From: Ruminococcus sp.
GTDB lineage: Bacteria; Bacillota; Clostridia; Oscillospirales; Acutalibacteraceae
Direction: 5' to 3'
Assembly (NCBI GenBank): GCA_017457155.1
Contig: JAFTHZ010000016.1
Span: forward strand, 56,097 to 120,096
Length of the DNA: 64,000 bases
The number at the start of each line of letters is the position of its first letter. The first letter of the stretch is position 1. A program made the translations under genes and the position numbers. The notes under the pieces are model-generated. The model worked only from the letters and a program-made list of their open reading frames with translations. It had not been told where the DNA came from and did not search any database. This document shows positions 8,950-17,305 of this stretch, piece after piece.

Positions 8950-9327
8950 ATGAAAAAGTGTAACTACTGTGCTAAAGAAATCGGATACAACGATATGTAT
9001 TGTTGTGAGGAATGCGAAATAAAAAATAACGAATATTATAACACAAGGGTCAAGTATCAGAAGCTTCTGTCTGCTATGAACATAATCGGCACCTGTTCCA
9101 TCGCTATCGGAATATTCCTGTATGCACTGCACAACGCAGTTGGAGCGGGACTGTGCACACTTGGCGGATTCTGTGTGGGACTCATCACCCTCCTGCTGCC
9201 TACACCCACAGATAATATGATCTCCGGCATGAAGCTGAAGAAAGCCGTTTTCATAGTCAGGATCGTGGGAGTGATACTTCTGCTTTTCGGCGCAGGGGCA
9301 CTTTGGCTTCTTATTACTAAGATCTGA
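8950..9327 (+). CDS. Zinc-ribbon-like membrane protein, unknown function
   Basis: A 125-residue protein starting MKKCNYCAKEIGYNDMYCC, with a treble-clef/zinc-ribbon-like CxxC...CCxxC arrangement in the first 22 residues. Three hydrophobic segments follow near 43-60, 63-80 and 96-120. The domain pattern suggests a membrane protein with a cytoplasmic metal-binding head, but I cannot name the family. The ATG at 8950 is chosen because it sits 30 bases after a good promoter with GGAG upstream; a longer in-frame start would precede the promoter -10. A DUF378 gene follows after 58 bases and is probably cotranscribed. Confidence 0.75.
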   Translation: MKKCNYCAKEIGYNDMYCCEECEIKNNEYYNTRVKYQKLLSAMNIIGTCSIAIGIFLYALHNAVGAGLCTLGGFCVGLITLLLPTPTDNMISGMKLKKAVFIVRIVGVILLLFGAGALWLLITKI

Positions 9328-9385
9328 ATAATTTCCATCGCAAGCGTCAACACTATTAGAGCAAATAGAAATAGGAGGTTTTTAT

Positions 9386-9622
9386 ATGCTCGACAAAATA
9401 GCTTTGACGCTTCTTATTATCGGAGGCATCAACTGGGGCAGCGTTGGTCTGTTTCAGTTTGACCTTGTGGCATGGATATGCGGCGGTCAGACAGGAATCA
9501 TCTCCAGAATCATCTATGCTCTGGTAGGCTTGTCAGCCCTGTGGTGCATCACCTTTCTGTTCAGAGAGCGTGCTGTCACAAGCACCCCTGACAGAGGCGA
9601 GTTCTCCGAATCCGGCATCTGA
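9386..9622 (+). CDS. DUF378 family membrane protein (YuzA-like)
   Basis: A 78-residue protein with two transmembrane helices. It carries the DUF378 signature in the first helix and after it (GGINWGSVGLFQFDLV) and a second helix IIYALVGLSALWC. Members are common small membrane proteins of Bacillota with no known function. AGGAGG precedes the ATG. The C-terminal ~18 residues are polar. It shares a transcript with the upstream zinc-ribbon gene and ends at a bidirectional terminator. Confidence 0.9.
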   Translation: MLDKIALTLLIIGGINWGSVGLFQFDLVAWICGGQTGIISRIIYALVGLSALWCITFLFRERAVTSTPDRGEFSESGI

Positions 9623-9630
9623 GGAATATA

Positions 9631-9667
9631 AAAAAGGACAGCAGAGTCTTGGTTCTGCTGTCCTTTA
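9631..9667. terminator. Bidirectional terminator between DUF378 gene and ackA
   Basis: GGACAGCAGA/TCTGCTGTCC stem (9636-9663) flanked by A-run on the left and T-run on the right; serves both converging genes. Confidence 0.85.
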
Positions 9668-9697
9668 TTCTTTGTAGTTATTATTCCCTCAGAGAAA

Positions 9698-10909
9698 TTA
9701 TGCCTTATTCTCTACAAGTGCCTTGGTATCTCTTGCGATAACAAGCTCCTCATTGGTTGCGATAACATATACGGGAATCTTGGAATCATCTGCAGAGATC
9801 TCACCTGATGCACCGAGACGAGCCTTCTGGTTCTTCTCGTCATCAATAGTGATGCCCAGACACTCAAGATAATCACAGACAGTCTTGCGCAGACGTGGCT
9901 GGTTCTCGCCCAAACCTGCGGTGAATACGATACCGTCGCATCCGCCGAGAGCTACATAGTAGCTGCCGATGAACTTTGCGATCTGATAGTAGAGCATCTC
10001 GTGAGCCAGGTGTGCACGCTCGTTACCTGCATCCTCAGCAGCAGTAACATCACGGTCATCAGAAGAAACACCGGAAATACCCAGCAAACCGCTCTTCTTG
10101 TTGAGGAGGTTGCTCATCTGTTCGGGAGTAATACCCTCCTTCTCTGCGATAAATGTAACAACAGAGGGATCCAGTCCGCCTGAACGAGTACCCATCATAA
10201 AGCCGTCAAGAGGTGTCAGGCCCATAGATGTGTCGATAACCTTGCCGCCGTCAACTGCTGTGATAGAGGAGCCGTTGCCGATGTGGCAGGTGATGAGCTT
10301 CAGGTCCTTGATATCCTTGCCCAAGGCCTTTGCCATCTCGCCTGAAACATAGCGGTGGGATGTGCCGTGGAAGCCGTAGCGACGAACCTGATACTTCTCA
10401 TAGTACTCATAGGGTACTGCGTACATATATGCCTTCTCGGGCATTGTGGAATGGAATGCTGTGTCAAAAACTACAACCTCGGGAACACTGTCGCCGAATA
10501 CCTGCAGGCAACCTCTGATAGCCTGAACATGGCCAGAGTTGTGGAGAGGTGCAAGAGGAATCAGGCTCTCGATACCCTCGATAACCTTCTCGTCAACAAG
10601 TACGGACTCGCTGAAGAGTGCGCCGCCCTGAACGATTCTGTGACCTATTGCTGAAACCTCAGAAAGCTCGGTGATAACGCCGTGCTCCTTGTCGGTGAGA
10701 GCATCCTTAACCTGCAGAAATGCGGTTGTGTGGTCGGGCATAGCCACCTCTTTGGTCATCTGTCTGCCGTCGGCTGTCTTGTGGCCGATGAAAGAACCCT
10801 CAGCGCCGATACGCTCACAGTTACCCTTAGCAAGAACGTTCTCGTTGTCCATATCAATCAGCTGATATTTCAGAGAAGAACTACCTGCGTTAATTACAAG
10901 AATTTTCAT
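9698..10909 (-). CDS. ackA: Acetate kinase
   Basis: Interconverts acetyl phosphate + ADP and acetate + ATP, the ATP-yielding last step of acetate fermentation. It begins MKILVINAGSSSLKYQL, the classic acetokinase start, and has HRIVQGG, FDTAFHSTMPEKAYMY, RRYGFHGTSHRYV, CHIGNGSS and FTAGLGENQP. Its 403 residues match the family. The ATG at 10909 has GGAGG before it. No pta gene is adjacent. Its promoter overlaps the divergent tmcAL promoter. Confidence 0.97.
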   Translation of the reverse strand: MKILVINAGSSSLKYQLIDMDNENVLAKGNCERIGAEGSFIGHKTADGRQMTKEVAMPDHTTAFLQVKDALTDKEHGVITELSEVSAIGHRIVQGGALFSESVLVDEKVIEGIESLIPLAPLHNSGHVQAIRGCLQVFGDSVPEVVVFDTAFHSTMPEKAYMYAVPYEYYEKYQVRRYGFHGTSHRYVSGEMAKALGKDIKDLKLITCHIGNGSSITAVDGGKVIDTSMGLTPLDGFMMGTRSGGLDPSVVTFIAEKEGITPEQMSNLLNKKSGLLGISGVSSDDRDVTAAEDAGNERAHLAHEMLYYQIAKFIGSYYVALGGCDGIVFTAGLGENQPRLRKTVCDYLECLGITIDDEKNQKARLGASGEISADDSKIPVYVIATNEELVIARDTKALVENKA

Positions 10910-10926
10910 AATTCTACCTCCATTTA

Positions 10927-10954
10927 TTGAAATCGTTAAAAAAAACACTATAAT
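10927..10954 (+). promoter_or_regulatory. Promoter of tmcAL
   Basis: TTGAAA (10927-10932), 16 bases, TATAAT (10949-10954). Confidence 0.7.
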
Positions 10955-10956
10955 AT

Positions 10957-10985
10957 ATAATAGTACAATCGGGAAGAGTTTTCAA
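10957..10985 (-). promoter_or_regulatory. Promoter of ackA
   Basis: On the minus strand TTGAAA (10985-10980), 17 bases, TATTAT (10962-10957). It overlaps the opposite promoter's transcription start region, so the two polymerases should interfere. Confidence 0.65.
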
Positions 10986-11012
10986 GTACTTTTTCATAAG
11001 GAGTGAAGCAAG

Positions 11013-12176
11013 TTGATTACAGGAGCGGTTATATGTGAGTTCAATCCCTTTCACAGGGGACACAAGTATCTTCTTGAACAAATGAAAAAAGACGGCTGCG
11101 ACTGTATTGTTGCCATAATGAGCGGAAGCTTCACCCAAAGAGGAGACGTGGCTGTTTTCTCAAAATTCAGTCGTACAAGGTCTGCGCTTAGGTGCGGTGC
11201 GAATATTGTTATTGAGCTCCCCGCCGTATGGGCAACCTCATCTGCACAGCGATTTGCAAAGGGTGGATGCGACATCATACGTGCTCTGGGTGGTATCAAC
11301 AGAGTGTACTTCGGCAGCGAGTGCGGAAACATCGGGCTGCTGAAAGCTGCGGCAGATGCAACTGAAGACATCAGAGTTCAGGAGATAACAAAAGCTCTGA
11401 TGGAGCAGGGTGAATACTACCCAAGTGCAGTGCAAAAGGCGGTTCGTGAAATCTACGGAGACGATATCTCAGACATTCTATCCTCCCCCAACAATACTCT
11501 TGGTCTTGAGTACATCAAGTCACTGAAGGACACGGATATAGATTTGCGCACCGTTACTCGGGCAGGAGCCGGTCACCACAGTACCCTTGTCACAGACGGC
11601 TTTGCCAGTGCATCCCTTATCAGAGAAAGAATCAGAGAAGGAGATGAATATAAAGGACTTCTCCCCTGTTTACCGGACGATATAGATAACCCTGCTTTCA
11701 CTCAACAGGGAGACAGAGCGCTCCTCCTCAGGCTCAGACAGATGAGTCCCGAGGAATATGAAAACATCCCTGACGTATCCGAAGGGCTGCACAACCGCAT
11801 ATACGAGGCGGCGAGAAAGTGCAACACATCAGAAGAAATACTGGAAAAAGTTAAAACCAAGCGCTATACCCACTCCCGACTCAGACGTATTCTCACTTGT
11901 GCCCTGTTGGGTATTACAAAGGATATGCAAAAAAATAACGTTCCTTATATCAGGGTTTTAGGCTTTGATCCTCGTGGAGAAGAATTCCTCAAAATTGCAA
12001 AAAACTCCTGTGCCCTGCCCTTTGTCATCAATGTTGCCGCAGGATACGCAGAGCTTCATGAAGATGCAAGAGAGATCTTTGACATTGACATAAAGGCCAC
12101 GGATATACGAACAATCTTTGAGAAAACACCCTCTCCCTGCGGTGAGGACTTTACCTCTCGCCTTATCAAGATATAA
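11013..12176 (+). CDS. tmcAL: tRNA(Met) cytidine acetate ligase TmcAL
   Basis: ATP-dependent enzyme that makes N4-acetylcytidine at the wobble position of elongator tRNA-Met using free acetate (formerly YlbM). The N-terminal nucleotidyltransferase-like motif GAVICEFNPFHRGHKYLL includes the HxGH signature; SGSFTQRGD and the FGSECG segment are also typical. At 387 residues it is normal in length. The start is TTG at 11013, with AAGGAG nine bases upstream; the protein begins MITGAVICEFNP. It is divergent from acetate kinase, so the acetate-using modification gene sits next to an acetate-producing gene. Confidence 0.93.
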   Translation: MITGAVICEFNPFHRGHKYLLEQMKKDGCDCIVAIMSGSFTQRGDVAVFSKFSRTRSALRCGANIVIELPAVWATSSAQRFAKGGCDIIRALGGINRVYFGSECGNIGLLKAAADATEDIRVQEITKALMEQGEYYPSAVQKAVREIYGDDISDILSSPNNTLGLEYIKSLKDTDIDLRTVTRAGAGHHSTLVTDGFASASLIRERIREGDEYKGLLPCLPDDIDNPAFTQQGDRALLLRLRQMSPEEYENIPDVSEGLHNRIYEAARKCNTSEEILEKVKTKRYTHSRLRRILTCALLGITKDMQKNNVPYIRVLGFDPRGEEFLKIAKNSCALPFVINVAAGYAELHEDAREIFDIDIKATDIRTIFEKTPSPCGEDFTSRLIKI

Positions 12177-12180
12177 TATA

Positions 12181-12215
12181 ACGAGCACCCTATGCAGAAA
12201 GGGTGCTCGTTTTTG
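12181..12215 (+). terminator. Terminator after tmcAL
   Basis: Perfect ACGAGCACCC/GGGTGCTCGT stem followed by TTTT. Confidence 0.9.
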
Positions 12216-12220
12216 TATAT

Positions 12221-13183
12221 TCAGTCTGCCAGTTGGATGTTAACATCTCCGCTGGTGGTATTTACAGAAAATGTACCCTCAGCAAAATCCACGTGAGGAG
12301 TAACCGCATCTCCGCTGGTGGTATCAACATCAAAGAGTTTGCTACTGAGAATCGTACCCGAAACATCCCCTGAGGTTGTGCTGAATGTGTAGTTATCTGC
12401 ATCCACCAGACTCAGGGTGACGTCGCCCGAGACAGTATCAACGGAAATATCCCCTGACACCACAGCATCAGTTAGTTCAATACTGCCGCTGGCCGAGGTA
12501 GCCTTTATACCATCAGCAGTCAGATAGTTAAGATTCATACTGCCGCTGGTAGTAGAAAGCTTCATATCGCTAAAACTGCCGTCAATCGTCACATCACCTG
12601 AGGTTGTGCTGACAATGGACAATCCCTGCACATCTGCACCAAGAAAGATATCTCCCGAGGTAGTGCTGACGGCTAACTCATCTGCATCAATCTCAGCCCG
12701 CAGATCACCGCTCACTGTACTCATAGCACAGGTAGTCGCATCAAGCTTCTCGATAATACCAATATCTCCCGAATCAGTAGTGATGTTTACTGACTCATAG
12801 GTTTTCCCGGGAATTTCCAGTACAATAGTCAAATCCTCACTGAACAAATTGATACCGATATGATCATACCAACGGTTGTTGTCCTCATACTCAACAGTGA
12901 GCTTTCCGTTATTGCACTCCGTTTTATATCCTACTTTTTCTGAATATGGATAAATAACCTTCACTTCGTCAGCTGTTGAGTACACAATGCTCACATCCGC
13001 GGCTACCGCATCAATCTCAAAACTGTCCACTCCGTTAAAGACGGCCGTAGCAGTTTCGTAATGCTCAGTCTCTGCGATAAACGCATCCGGTCCGCCTATG
13101 GCATATCCGAGAGCACATAAGCACAAACCTGCCAAAAGCAGAACCGACGCAATAATCAAAGATATTTTTACTATTTTTTTCAT
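12221..13183 (-). CDS. DUF4097-type beta-repeat protein
   Basis: A 320-residue protein with an N-terminal hydrophobic helix (residues ~5-30: signal or anchor) followed by a beta-helix-like repeat region. The repeat unit ends in T(T/V)SG(D/S) and recurs about ten times from residue ~130 to the end, as in DUF4097/adhesin-like proteins. It is the last gene of a PadR-DUF1700-DUF4097 operon, an arrangement common in Bacillota and thought to belong to envelope-stress-like systems. AGAAGGGAG precedes the ATG. Location is probably the outer face of the membrane; the function of the family is not established. Confidence 0.85.
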   Translation of the reverse strand: MKKIVKISLIIASVLLLAGLCLCALGYAIGGPDAFIAETEHYETATAVFNGVDSFEIDAVAADVSIVYSTADEVKVIYPYSEKVGYKTECNNGKLTVEYEDNNRWYDHIGINLFSEDLTIVLEIPGKTYESVNITTDSGDIGIIEKLDATTCAMSTVSGDLRAEIDADELAVSTTSGDIFLGADVQGLSIVSTTSGDVTIDGSFSDMKLSTTSGSMNLNYLTADGIKATSASGSIELTDAVVSGDISVDTVSGDVTLSLVDADNYTFSTTSGDVSGTILSSKLFDVDTTSGDAVTPHVDFAEGTFSVNTTSGDVNIQLAD

Positions 13184-13201
13184 ATTACTTCTCCCTTCTG
13201 C

Positions 13202-13786
13202 TTATATAAAACATTTTTTGATAGCCTTGATAATAAGCACGCTGAGTCGGGATGCACCCTTTGAGGCTATGACAGAGAGCACAGAAAAGAATATGCACAA
13301 TGCTGCAAGAATCATACTTGCTCCCAGAAGTGCCAGTCCCATAGGAGCACTTGAATGAACAAAAGCCATCACTGATGCAGGCAATCCTGCAACAGCACAA
13401 ACACCTAATGCAAGCACAACTACCCAGAGCACCAGCACCAAAGTCCAAAGCACGATATAAACAGCAAGCAGTACAGCCAACACCGCCAAAGCTAACGACA
13501 ACCACAGAGGGGACCCGATAACAATGAGTAAAATCTCCCATACTCTCAGCTTATGCTTGGGTCTGACCTTCTCTTTGATAATAGTGGCAAGGGGCATATC
13601 CATCATAGCGCTCTGAGCTATTTCATCCACAGAGCCCAACGCCTCCACGGCCTGCTCCTCGGTCATGCCGTCTTCCATACGCTCAGAAATCATCTCTGAA
13701 TAAAAGCTCAGAACTTCCTCCTGCTCCTTTTGGGGCATACTGCCTATTCTCTCGGACAATTCTCTGAGAAACTCAATTCTGTTCAT
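13202..13786 (-). CDS. DUF1700 (HAAS-domain) membrane protein
   Basis: Residues 1-~65 form the helical HAAS domain, with the usual RIEFLRELSERIGSMPQ...EEVLSFYSEMISERMEDGM...EEQAVEALG pattern. It is followed by several transmembrane helices (about 85-175). In the family, HAAS proteins pair with PadR regulators and DUF4097 proteins, exactly as here, and are thought to hold or sense the regulator at the membrane. The start overlaps the padR stop, so the two are translationally coupled. ATG at 13786 lies nine bases after GGAGG; a GTG directly before it (13789) is also possible. Confidence 0.88.
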   Translation of the reverse strand: MNRIEFLRELSERIGSMPQKEQEEVLSFYSEMISERMEDGMTEEQAVEALGSVDEIAQSAMMDMPLATIIKEKVRPKHKLRVWEILLIVIGSPLWLSLALAVLAVLLAVYIVLWTLVLVLWVVVLALGVCAVAGLPASVMAFVHSSAPMGLALLGASMILAALCIFFSVLSVIASKGASRLSVLIIKAIKKCFI

Positions 13787-14099
13787 CACCTGATACCTCC
13801 CCTGTGATAAATTTATAAATACTCATAATCTCTTTCCATTCCTCAGAAAAAGCCTGAAGACGACATTTCCCCTCATCTGTTATGCTGTAATACTTCCTCA
13901 GCCTTCCATTATGCTCCACTGAATAAACAGTGAGCTGTCTGTTCTCTTCCAGACGCCTGAGGATAGGATAAAGGGTCGATTCTGAAATAGAGATATATGG
14001 CTCAATATCCTTTATAATCTGATATCCGTAGGAATCCTTGCGGGATATAGCCGCAAGAACACAGACTTCCAACAGCCCTCGTTTGATTTGAATATCCAT
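13773..14099 (-). CDS. PadR-family transcriptional regulator
   Basis: A 108-residue winged-helix regulator: MDIQIKRGLLEVCVLAAISR, then SYGYQIIKDI, the recognition region ESTLYPILRRLEENRQL and the wing GRLRKYYSITDEG, all typical of the short PadR group. The ATG at 14099 follows AGGAGG; longer frames run upstream into the promoter. It heads the padR-DUF1700-DUF4097 operon. A perfect palindrome spans its own promoter, so autorepression is likely. Confidence 0.93.
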   Translation of the reverse strand: MDIQIKRGLLEVCVLAAISRKDSYGYQIIKDIEPYISISESTLYPILRRLEENRQLTVYSVEHNGRLRKYYSITDEGKCRLQAFSEEWKEIMSIYKFITGEVSGDEQN

Positions 14100-14117
14100 G
14101 ACATCCCTCCTGACAAC

Positions 14118-14150
14118 TAATACTATACACCGCATAGTATTATGTGTCAA
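14118..14150 (-). promoter_or_regulatory. padR promoter with overlapping palindromic operator
   Basis: Consensus TTGACA (14150-14145), 17 bases, TATAGT (14127-14122). TAATACTAT-N7-ATAGTATTA (14118-14142) is a perfect nine-base inverted repeat covering the -10 and spacer, well placed for a dimeric PadR repressor. Confidence 0.8.
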
Positions 14151-14163
14151 GAGGTATTTTGGT

Positions 14164-14197
14164 AAAAAAAACAACCTCTCCGAAAAACGGAGAGGTT
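14164..14197 (-). terminator. Terminator of the carboxyltransferase operon
   Basis: AACCTCTCCG/CGGAGAGGTT stem (14173-14197) with minus-strand T-tract at 14170-14164. Confidence 0.9.
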
Positions 14198-14224
14198 TAT
14201 TTCTTCTATAGAATATTCAAGCAA

Positions 14225-15625
14225 TTAAACAGGATAGGTCTTGTTCTGCTTGTCAAGCATATCGGGATTGAGACCCAGCTGACTCTCGCGACGCTTGTTA
14301 AAGAAGTCTACAGAGACCTTGGGGAACATAGCATATGAGAGCACGTCCTCCTCCTGCTGAACATACTGAGCTGCCTCCTCCTTGAGCTTATCAAGCTCAG
14401 GAGCAATCAGGTCTGCAGGACGACAGGTAACAGGCTCCATATCGCCGATGATCTTGTTTCTGAACTTCTCATCAATAGCAACGGGAGTTGTGCCGTACTT
14501 GCCGGCTACCATATCCTTGAACTCGTTGGTGCACATCTTGTAGCGCTCGCCCATGATAACATTGAACACTGCCTGTGTGCCGACGATCTGAGATGTGGGA
14601 GTAACCAGAGGAGGATAACCCGCATCCTCACGTACACGGGGAACTTCCTCCAGAACCTTTGTCAGCTCTGACTCCTTACCTGCCTGCTTAAGCTGTGAGA
14701 GCAGGTTTGAGAGCATACCGCCGGGCACCTGATAGATGAGAGCGTTGGCATCTGTTGCAAGCATCTTTGGGTCGATAAGGCCTGACTTGATGTACTTGTC
14801 ACGGAGAGTCATAAAGTACTCGCGAATCTCAGAAAGTGCGATAAGGTCAAGACCTGTGTCATACTCTGTGCCCTGGAAAGCGGCAACCATAGACTCTGTG
14901 GGAGCGTGGGATGTACCCAGCGCCAGAGGGCTGATTGCGGTGTCGATCATATCTGCACCAGCCTCAACACCCTTCAGCAGACACATGGAAGCAAGTCCTG
15001 AAGTATAGTGAGTATGTATCTGAATAGGAAGGTCAACTTCCTTTTTGATAGCCTTGACAAGAGACTCTGTCTTGTAGGGTGTGAGCAGAGCCGCCATATC
15101 CTTGATACAGATGGTATCTGCACCTGCGTCAGCAATACGCTTTGCATAGTCAACGTAGTACTCATCTGTGAAGACGGGGCCTGTTGTGTAGCTGATTGCT
15201 ACCTGAACCTCAGCCTTCTCTCTCTTTGCGGCCTTAATGGCGCTCTGGAGATTCTTGATGTCGTTGAGAGCATCAAAAATACGGAGGATATCGATACCGT
15301 TAGCAACGGAACGCTGTACAAAATAGTCCAGGACATCGTCTGCATAGTGGCGATAACCCAGCATATTCTGGCCGCGGAAGAGCATCTGAAGCTTTGTGTT
15401 CTTGCATTTGTCGCGGATTATGCGAAGTCTCTCCCAGGGGTCTTCATTGAGGAATCGCAGGCAGGAGTCAAATGTAGCTCCGCCCCAACACTCCAGAGAA
15501 TAGAATCCAACCTTGTCCATCTTCTCAAGAATGGGAAGCATATCAGAGGTGGGCATTCTGGTAGCCAGCAGAGACTGGTGGGCATCACGCAGTCCTGTCT
15601 CGGTAATTTTAATCTTCTTTGCCAT
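14225..15625 (-). CDS. oadA: Biotin-dependent carboxyltransferase, OadA/PycB/5S type
   Basis: TIM-barrel carboxyltransferase acting on oxaloacetate/pyruvate, as in oxaloacetate decarboxylase alpha, pyruvate carboxylase subunit B and the 5S subunit of transcarboxylase. Seen are ITETGLRDAHQS, ECWGGATFDSC (metal-site region), LFRGQN, CIKDMAALL with the biotin-acceptor Lys, and the metal ligands in IQIHTHYTSG. At 466 residues it holds the catalytic and conserved C-terminal domains but not the biotinyl domain, which is encoded by the next gene upstream. No membrane OadB is in the operon, so a sodium pump is not supported here. The gene follows the carrier gene by 11 bases. Confidence 0.9.
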   Translation of the reverse strand: MAKKIKITETGLRDAHQSLLATRMPTSDMLPILEKMDKVGFYSLECWGGATFDSCLRFLNEDPWERLRIIRDKCKNTKLQMLFRGQNMLGYRHYADDVLDYFVQRSVANGIDILRIFDALNDIKNLQSAIKAAKREKAEVQVAISYTTGPVFTDEYYVDYAKRIADAGADTICIKDMAALLTPYKTESLVKAIKKEVDLPIQIHTHYTSGLASMCLLKGVEAGADMIDTAISPLALGTSHAPTESMVAAFQGTEYDTGLDLIALSEIREYFMTLRDKYIKSGLIDPKMLATDANALIYQVPGGMLSNLLSQLKQAGKESELTKVLEEVPRVREDAGYPPLVTPTSQIVGTQAVFNVIMGERYKMCTNEFKDMVAGKYGTTPVAIDEKFRNKIIGDMEPVTCRPADLIAPELDKLKEEAAQYVQQEEDVLSYAMFPKVSVDFFNKRRESQLGLNPDMLDKQNKTYPV

Positions 15626-15636
15626 TTATGTCACCC

Positions 15637-15996
15637 TTAGTTCAAAGTGATGATAACCGCACCGGTCTCAACGTTTGCGCCCTTCTCAACTGCGATGGAA
15701 GCAACTGTGCCGGCTGCAGGAGAAGGAATCTCGTTTTCCATCTTCATAGCCTCAAGCACCGCAACACACTGACCCTCTGCAACCTTGTCGCCTACTGCAA
15801 CATTGATAGAAAGGATTGTGCCGGGCATAGGAGCGGTAACCTTTGTGCCACCTGCTGCAGGAGCTGCTGCAGGAGCTGCTGCGGGTGCTGCTACGGGAGC
15901 TGCTGCAGGTGCTGCTGCGGGAGCTGATGTACCACCCAGCTCCTCAACCTGTACATCATATGAAACGCCGTTAACTGTAACTCTGAGAGTTTTCAT
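15637..15996 (-). CDS. Biotin carboxyl carrier protein (1.3S/OadA-C type)
   Basis: A 119-residue carrier. The C-terminal biotinyl domain has the EAMKMEN motif whose Lys (~86) is biotinylated, inside KVTAPMPGTI...PSPAAGTVASI. The N-terminal segment (MKTLRVTVNGVSYDVQVEEL) is the usual edge strand of this group. An Ala/Pro linker of about 27 residues joins them, built of repeated APAA units. Between the two carboxyltransferase genes it can shuttle carboxybiotin from one active site to the other. A good RBS (AGGAGG) precedes the ATG. Confidence 0.95.
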   Translation of the reverse strand: MKTLRVTVNGVSYDVQVEELGGTSAPAAAPAAAPVAAPAAAPAAAPAAGGTKVTAPMPGTILSINVAVGDKVAEGQCVAVLEAMKMENEIPSPAAGTVASIAVEKGANVETGAVIITLN

Positions 15997-16011
15997 TTTC
16001 AGACCTCCTGA

Positions 16012-17265
16012 TTAAATGGTGTTATGTTTTTTGGGCAGAGATGTCTCTCTCTTGCCGGAAAGAATATCCATGTAGCTAATGAGCTTGTCACGAAGCTGTG
16101 CAAAGGAGACCACGTCGTCTATGTAGCCTGCCTTGGCTGCATTATCGGCAGAGAGCTCTGCCTTTACGTACTCATCAATGAGCTTGTCCTGCTGTGCAAC
16201 AGTGCCTGTGAGGCTGTCGCCCAGCGCAATGTATGCTGCTGCCTCGGGGCGGATGGGAGAAACAACTGCACCATCCAGAGCGAGGGTAGCATCGGCACGG
16301 CAACCCTTGCCTGCCATTGACATATATACAGCGCCCACTGCCTTGCCTGTAACAACAGATACCTTGGGGGTAGTTGCCTCAGCATATGCAGAGAGAACGG
16401 ATTTTGCACCTGAGAGGCACTCAAACTCAGTGGCATCCACCAGAGTAACAACAGGGATTGAGAAAGCATCACAGAAGCGGACAAAAGAAGCAATCTTCTT
16501 TGAATCCTTGTGACCGATAGCAGTGCCAAGAGTCTTGACAGCACCGACAACCTGTCCGCCCAGTCTTGCAAGGGCTACCTTTGAACCCTCACCCATACCT
16601 GTGTAGAGTTCCATCACTGTGTCCTTATCGAAAATACACTCAGAATCCTCAACAATATCATCAGCCAGAGGAGCTACACCCAAATTGTTGGAAGGAAGCA
16701 GGTCAACAAGAGTCTTTACAGCCTCCACAGCCTCAGCGGCTGTCTTTGTTACAAGGGCTGCTCTGCCCTTACCTGTACACTCGCTGTCAGTACAGAGGCT
16801 GAGCTTTGCGTCCTCGGTCATAATCACGAAATCAGCATTTGATGCCATCATGGCAGTTGTGGATACACAGCTGCCCAGCACAACAGAGATCTGAGGCACA
16901 ACGCCCGAGAGTCTGCCGCTTGCTGAGAGCACATCTCCCACAGCATCCAGAAGCATATTACCCTGTGAGATTCTGGCTGTGCTGTCAAAGTAGAAACCAA
17001 CAACAGGACAACCTGTCTTCAGGGCAAGGTCATAGAGCTTCTTTAGCTTGTTTGCCTGAGCAACGCTCATTGCACCACCGCAACGATCCTCTGCCTGAGC
17101 AAAAGCGTACAGTGTCTGACCGGAAACCTTACCGCAGGCGGCAACTGCCTCTGCAGGGGTGTCCTGGGAATAAAGTTTTCCGCCAAGCTCGGTATATACA
17201 CCGCCGTCAAAAAGGGCAGCAAGAAGCTCAACTGCGGACATTGTGTTTTTCTTATCCATGCTCAT
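16012..17265 (-). CDS. Divergent acyl-CoA carboxyltransferase-like subunit (12S/MmdA-like)
   Basis: A two-crotonase-fold carboxyltransferase protein (417 residues; family members are ~510). The fold is recognisable from LFDGGVYTELG, SGVVPQISVVLGSC, FVRFCDAF, SAYAEATTPKVSVVTGKA. The residues that normally shape the two oxyanion holes are changed: the usual GGARIQEG is STARISQGN, GPCAGGAVYSP is GSCVSTTAMMAS, and GGAYDVM is GAVYMSM. It may use an unusual substrate or be structural. It heads the operon with the biotin carrier and the 5S-like enzyme. ATG at 17265 has GGAGG seven bases upstream. Confidence 0.8.
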   Translation of the reverse strand: MSMDKKNTMSAVELLAALFDGGVYTELGGKLYSQDTPAEAVAACGKVSGQTLYAFAQAEDRCGGAMSVAQANKLKKLYDLALKTGCPVVGFYFDSTARISQGNMLLDAVGDVLSASGRLSGVVPQISVVLGSCVSTTAMMASNADFVIMTEDAKLSLCTDSECTGKGRAALVTKTAAEAVEAVKTLVDLLPSNNLGVAPLADDIVEDSECIFDKDTVMELYTGMGEGSKVALARLGGQVVGAVKTLGTAIGHKDSKKIASFVRFCDAFSIPVVTLVDATEFECLSGAKSVLSAYAEATTPKVSVVTGKAVGAVYMSMAGKGCRADATLALDGAVVSPIRPEAAAYIALGDSLTGTVAQQDKLIDEYVKAELSADNAAKAGYIDDVVSFAQLRDKLISYMDILSGKRETSLPKKHNTI

Positions 17266-17305
17266 TAGAATTCCTCCAAGCATTACTCAAAATATATCCA
17301 ATATA

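Noticed and set aside
12221-13183. Regular DNA repeats possibly a CRISPR array
   Set aside because: The repeats encode the TTSGD beta-repeat units in frame and vary in spacing; no identical repeat-spacer pattern exists in the window.
15619-15927. Cys-rich reading frame and repeated GCTGCTGC-like DNA in the biotin carrier gene
   Set aside because: Low-complexity coding for the Ala/Pro linker read on the other strand; not a CRISPR or metallothionein-like gene.
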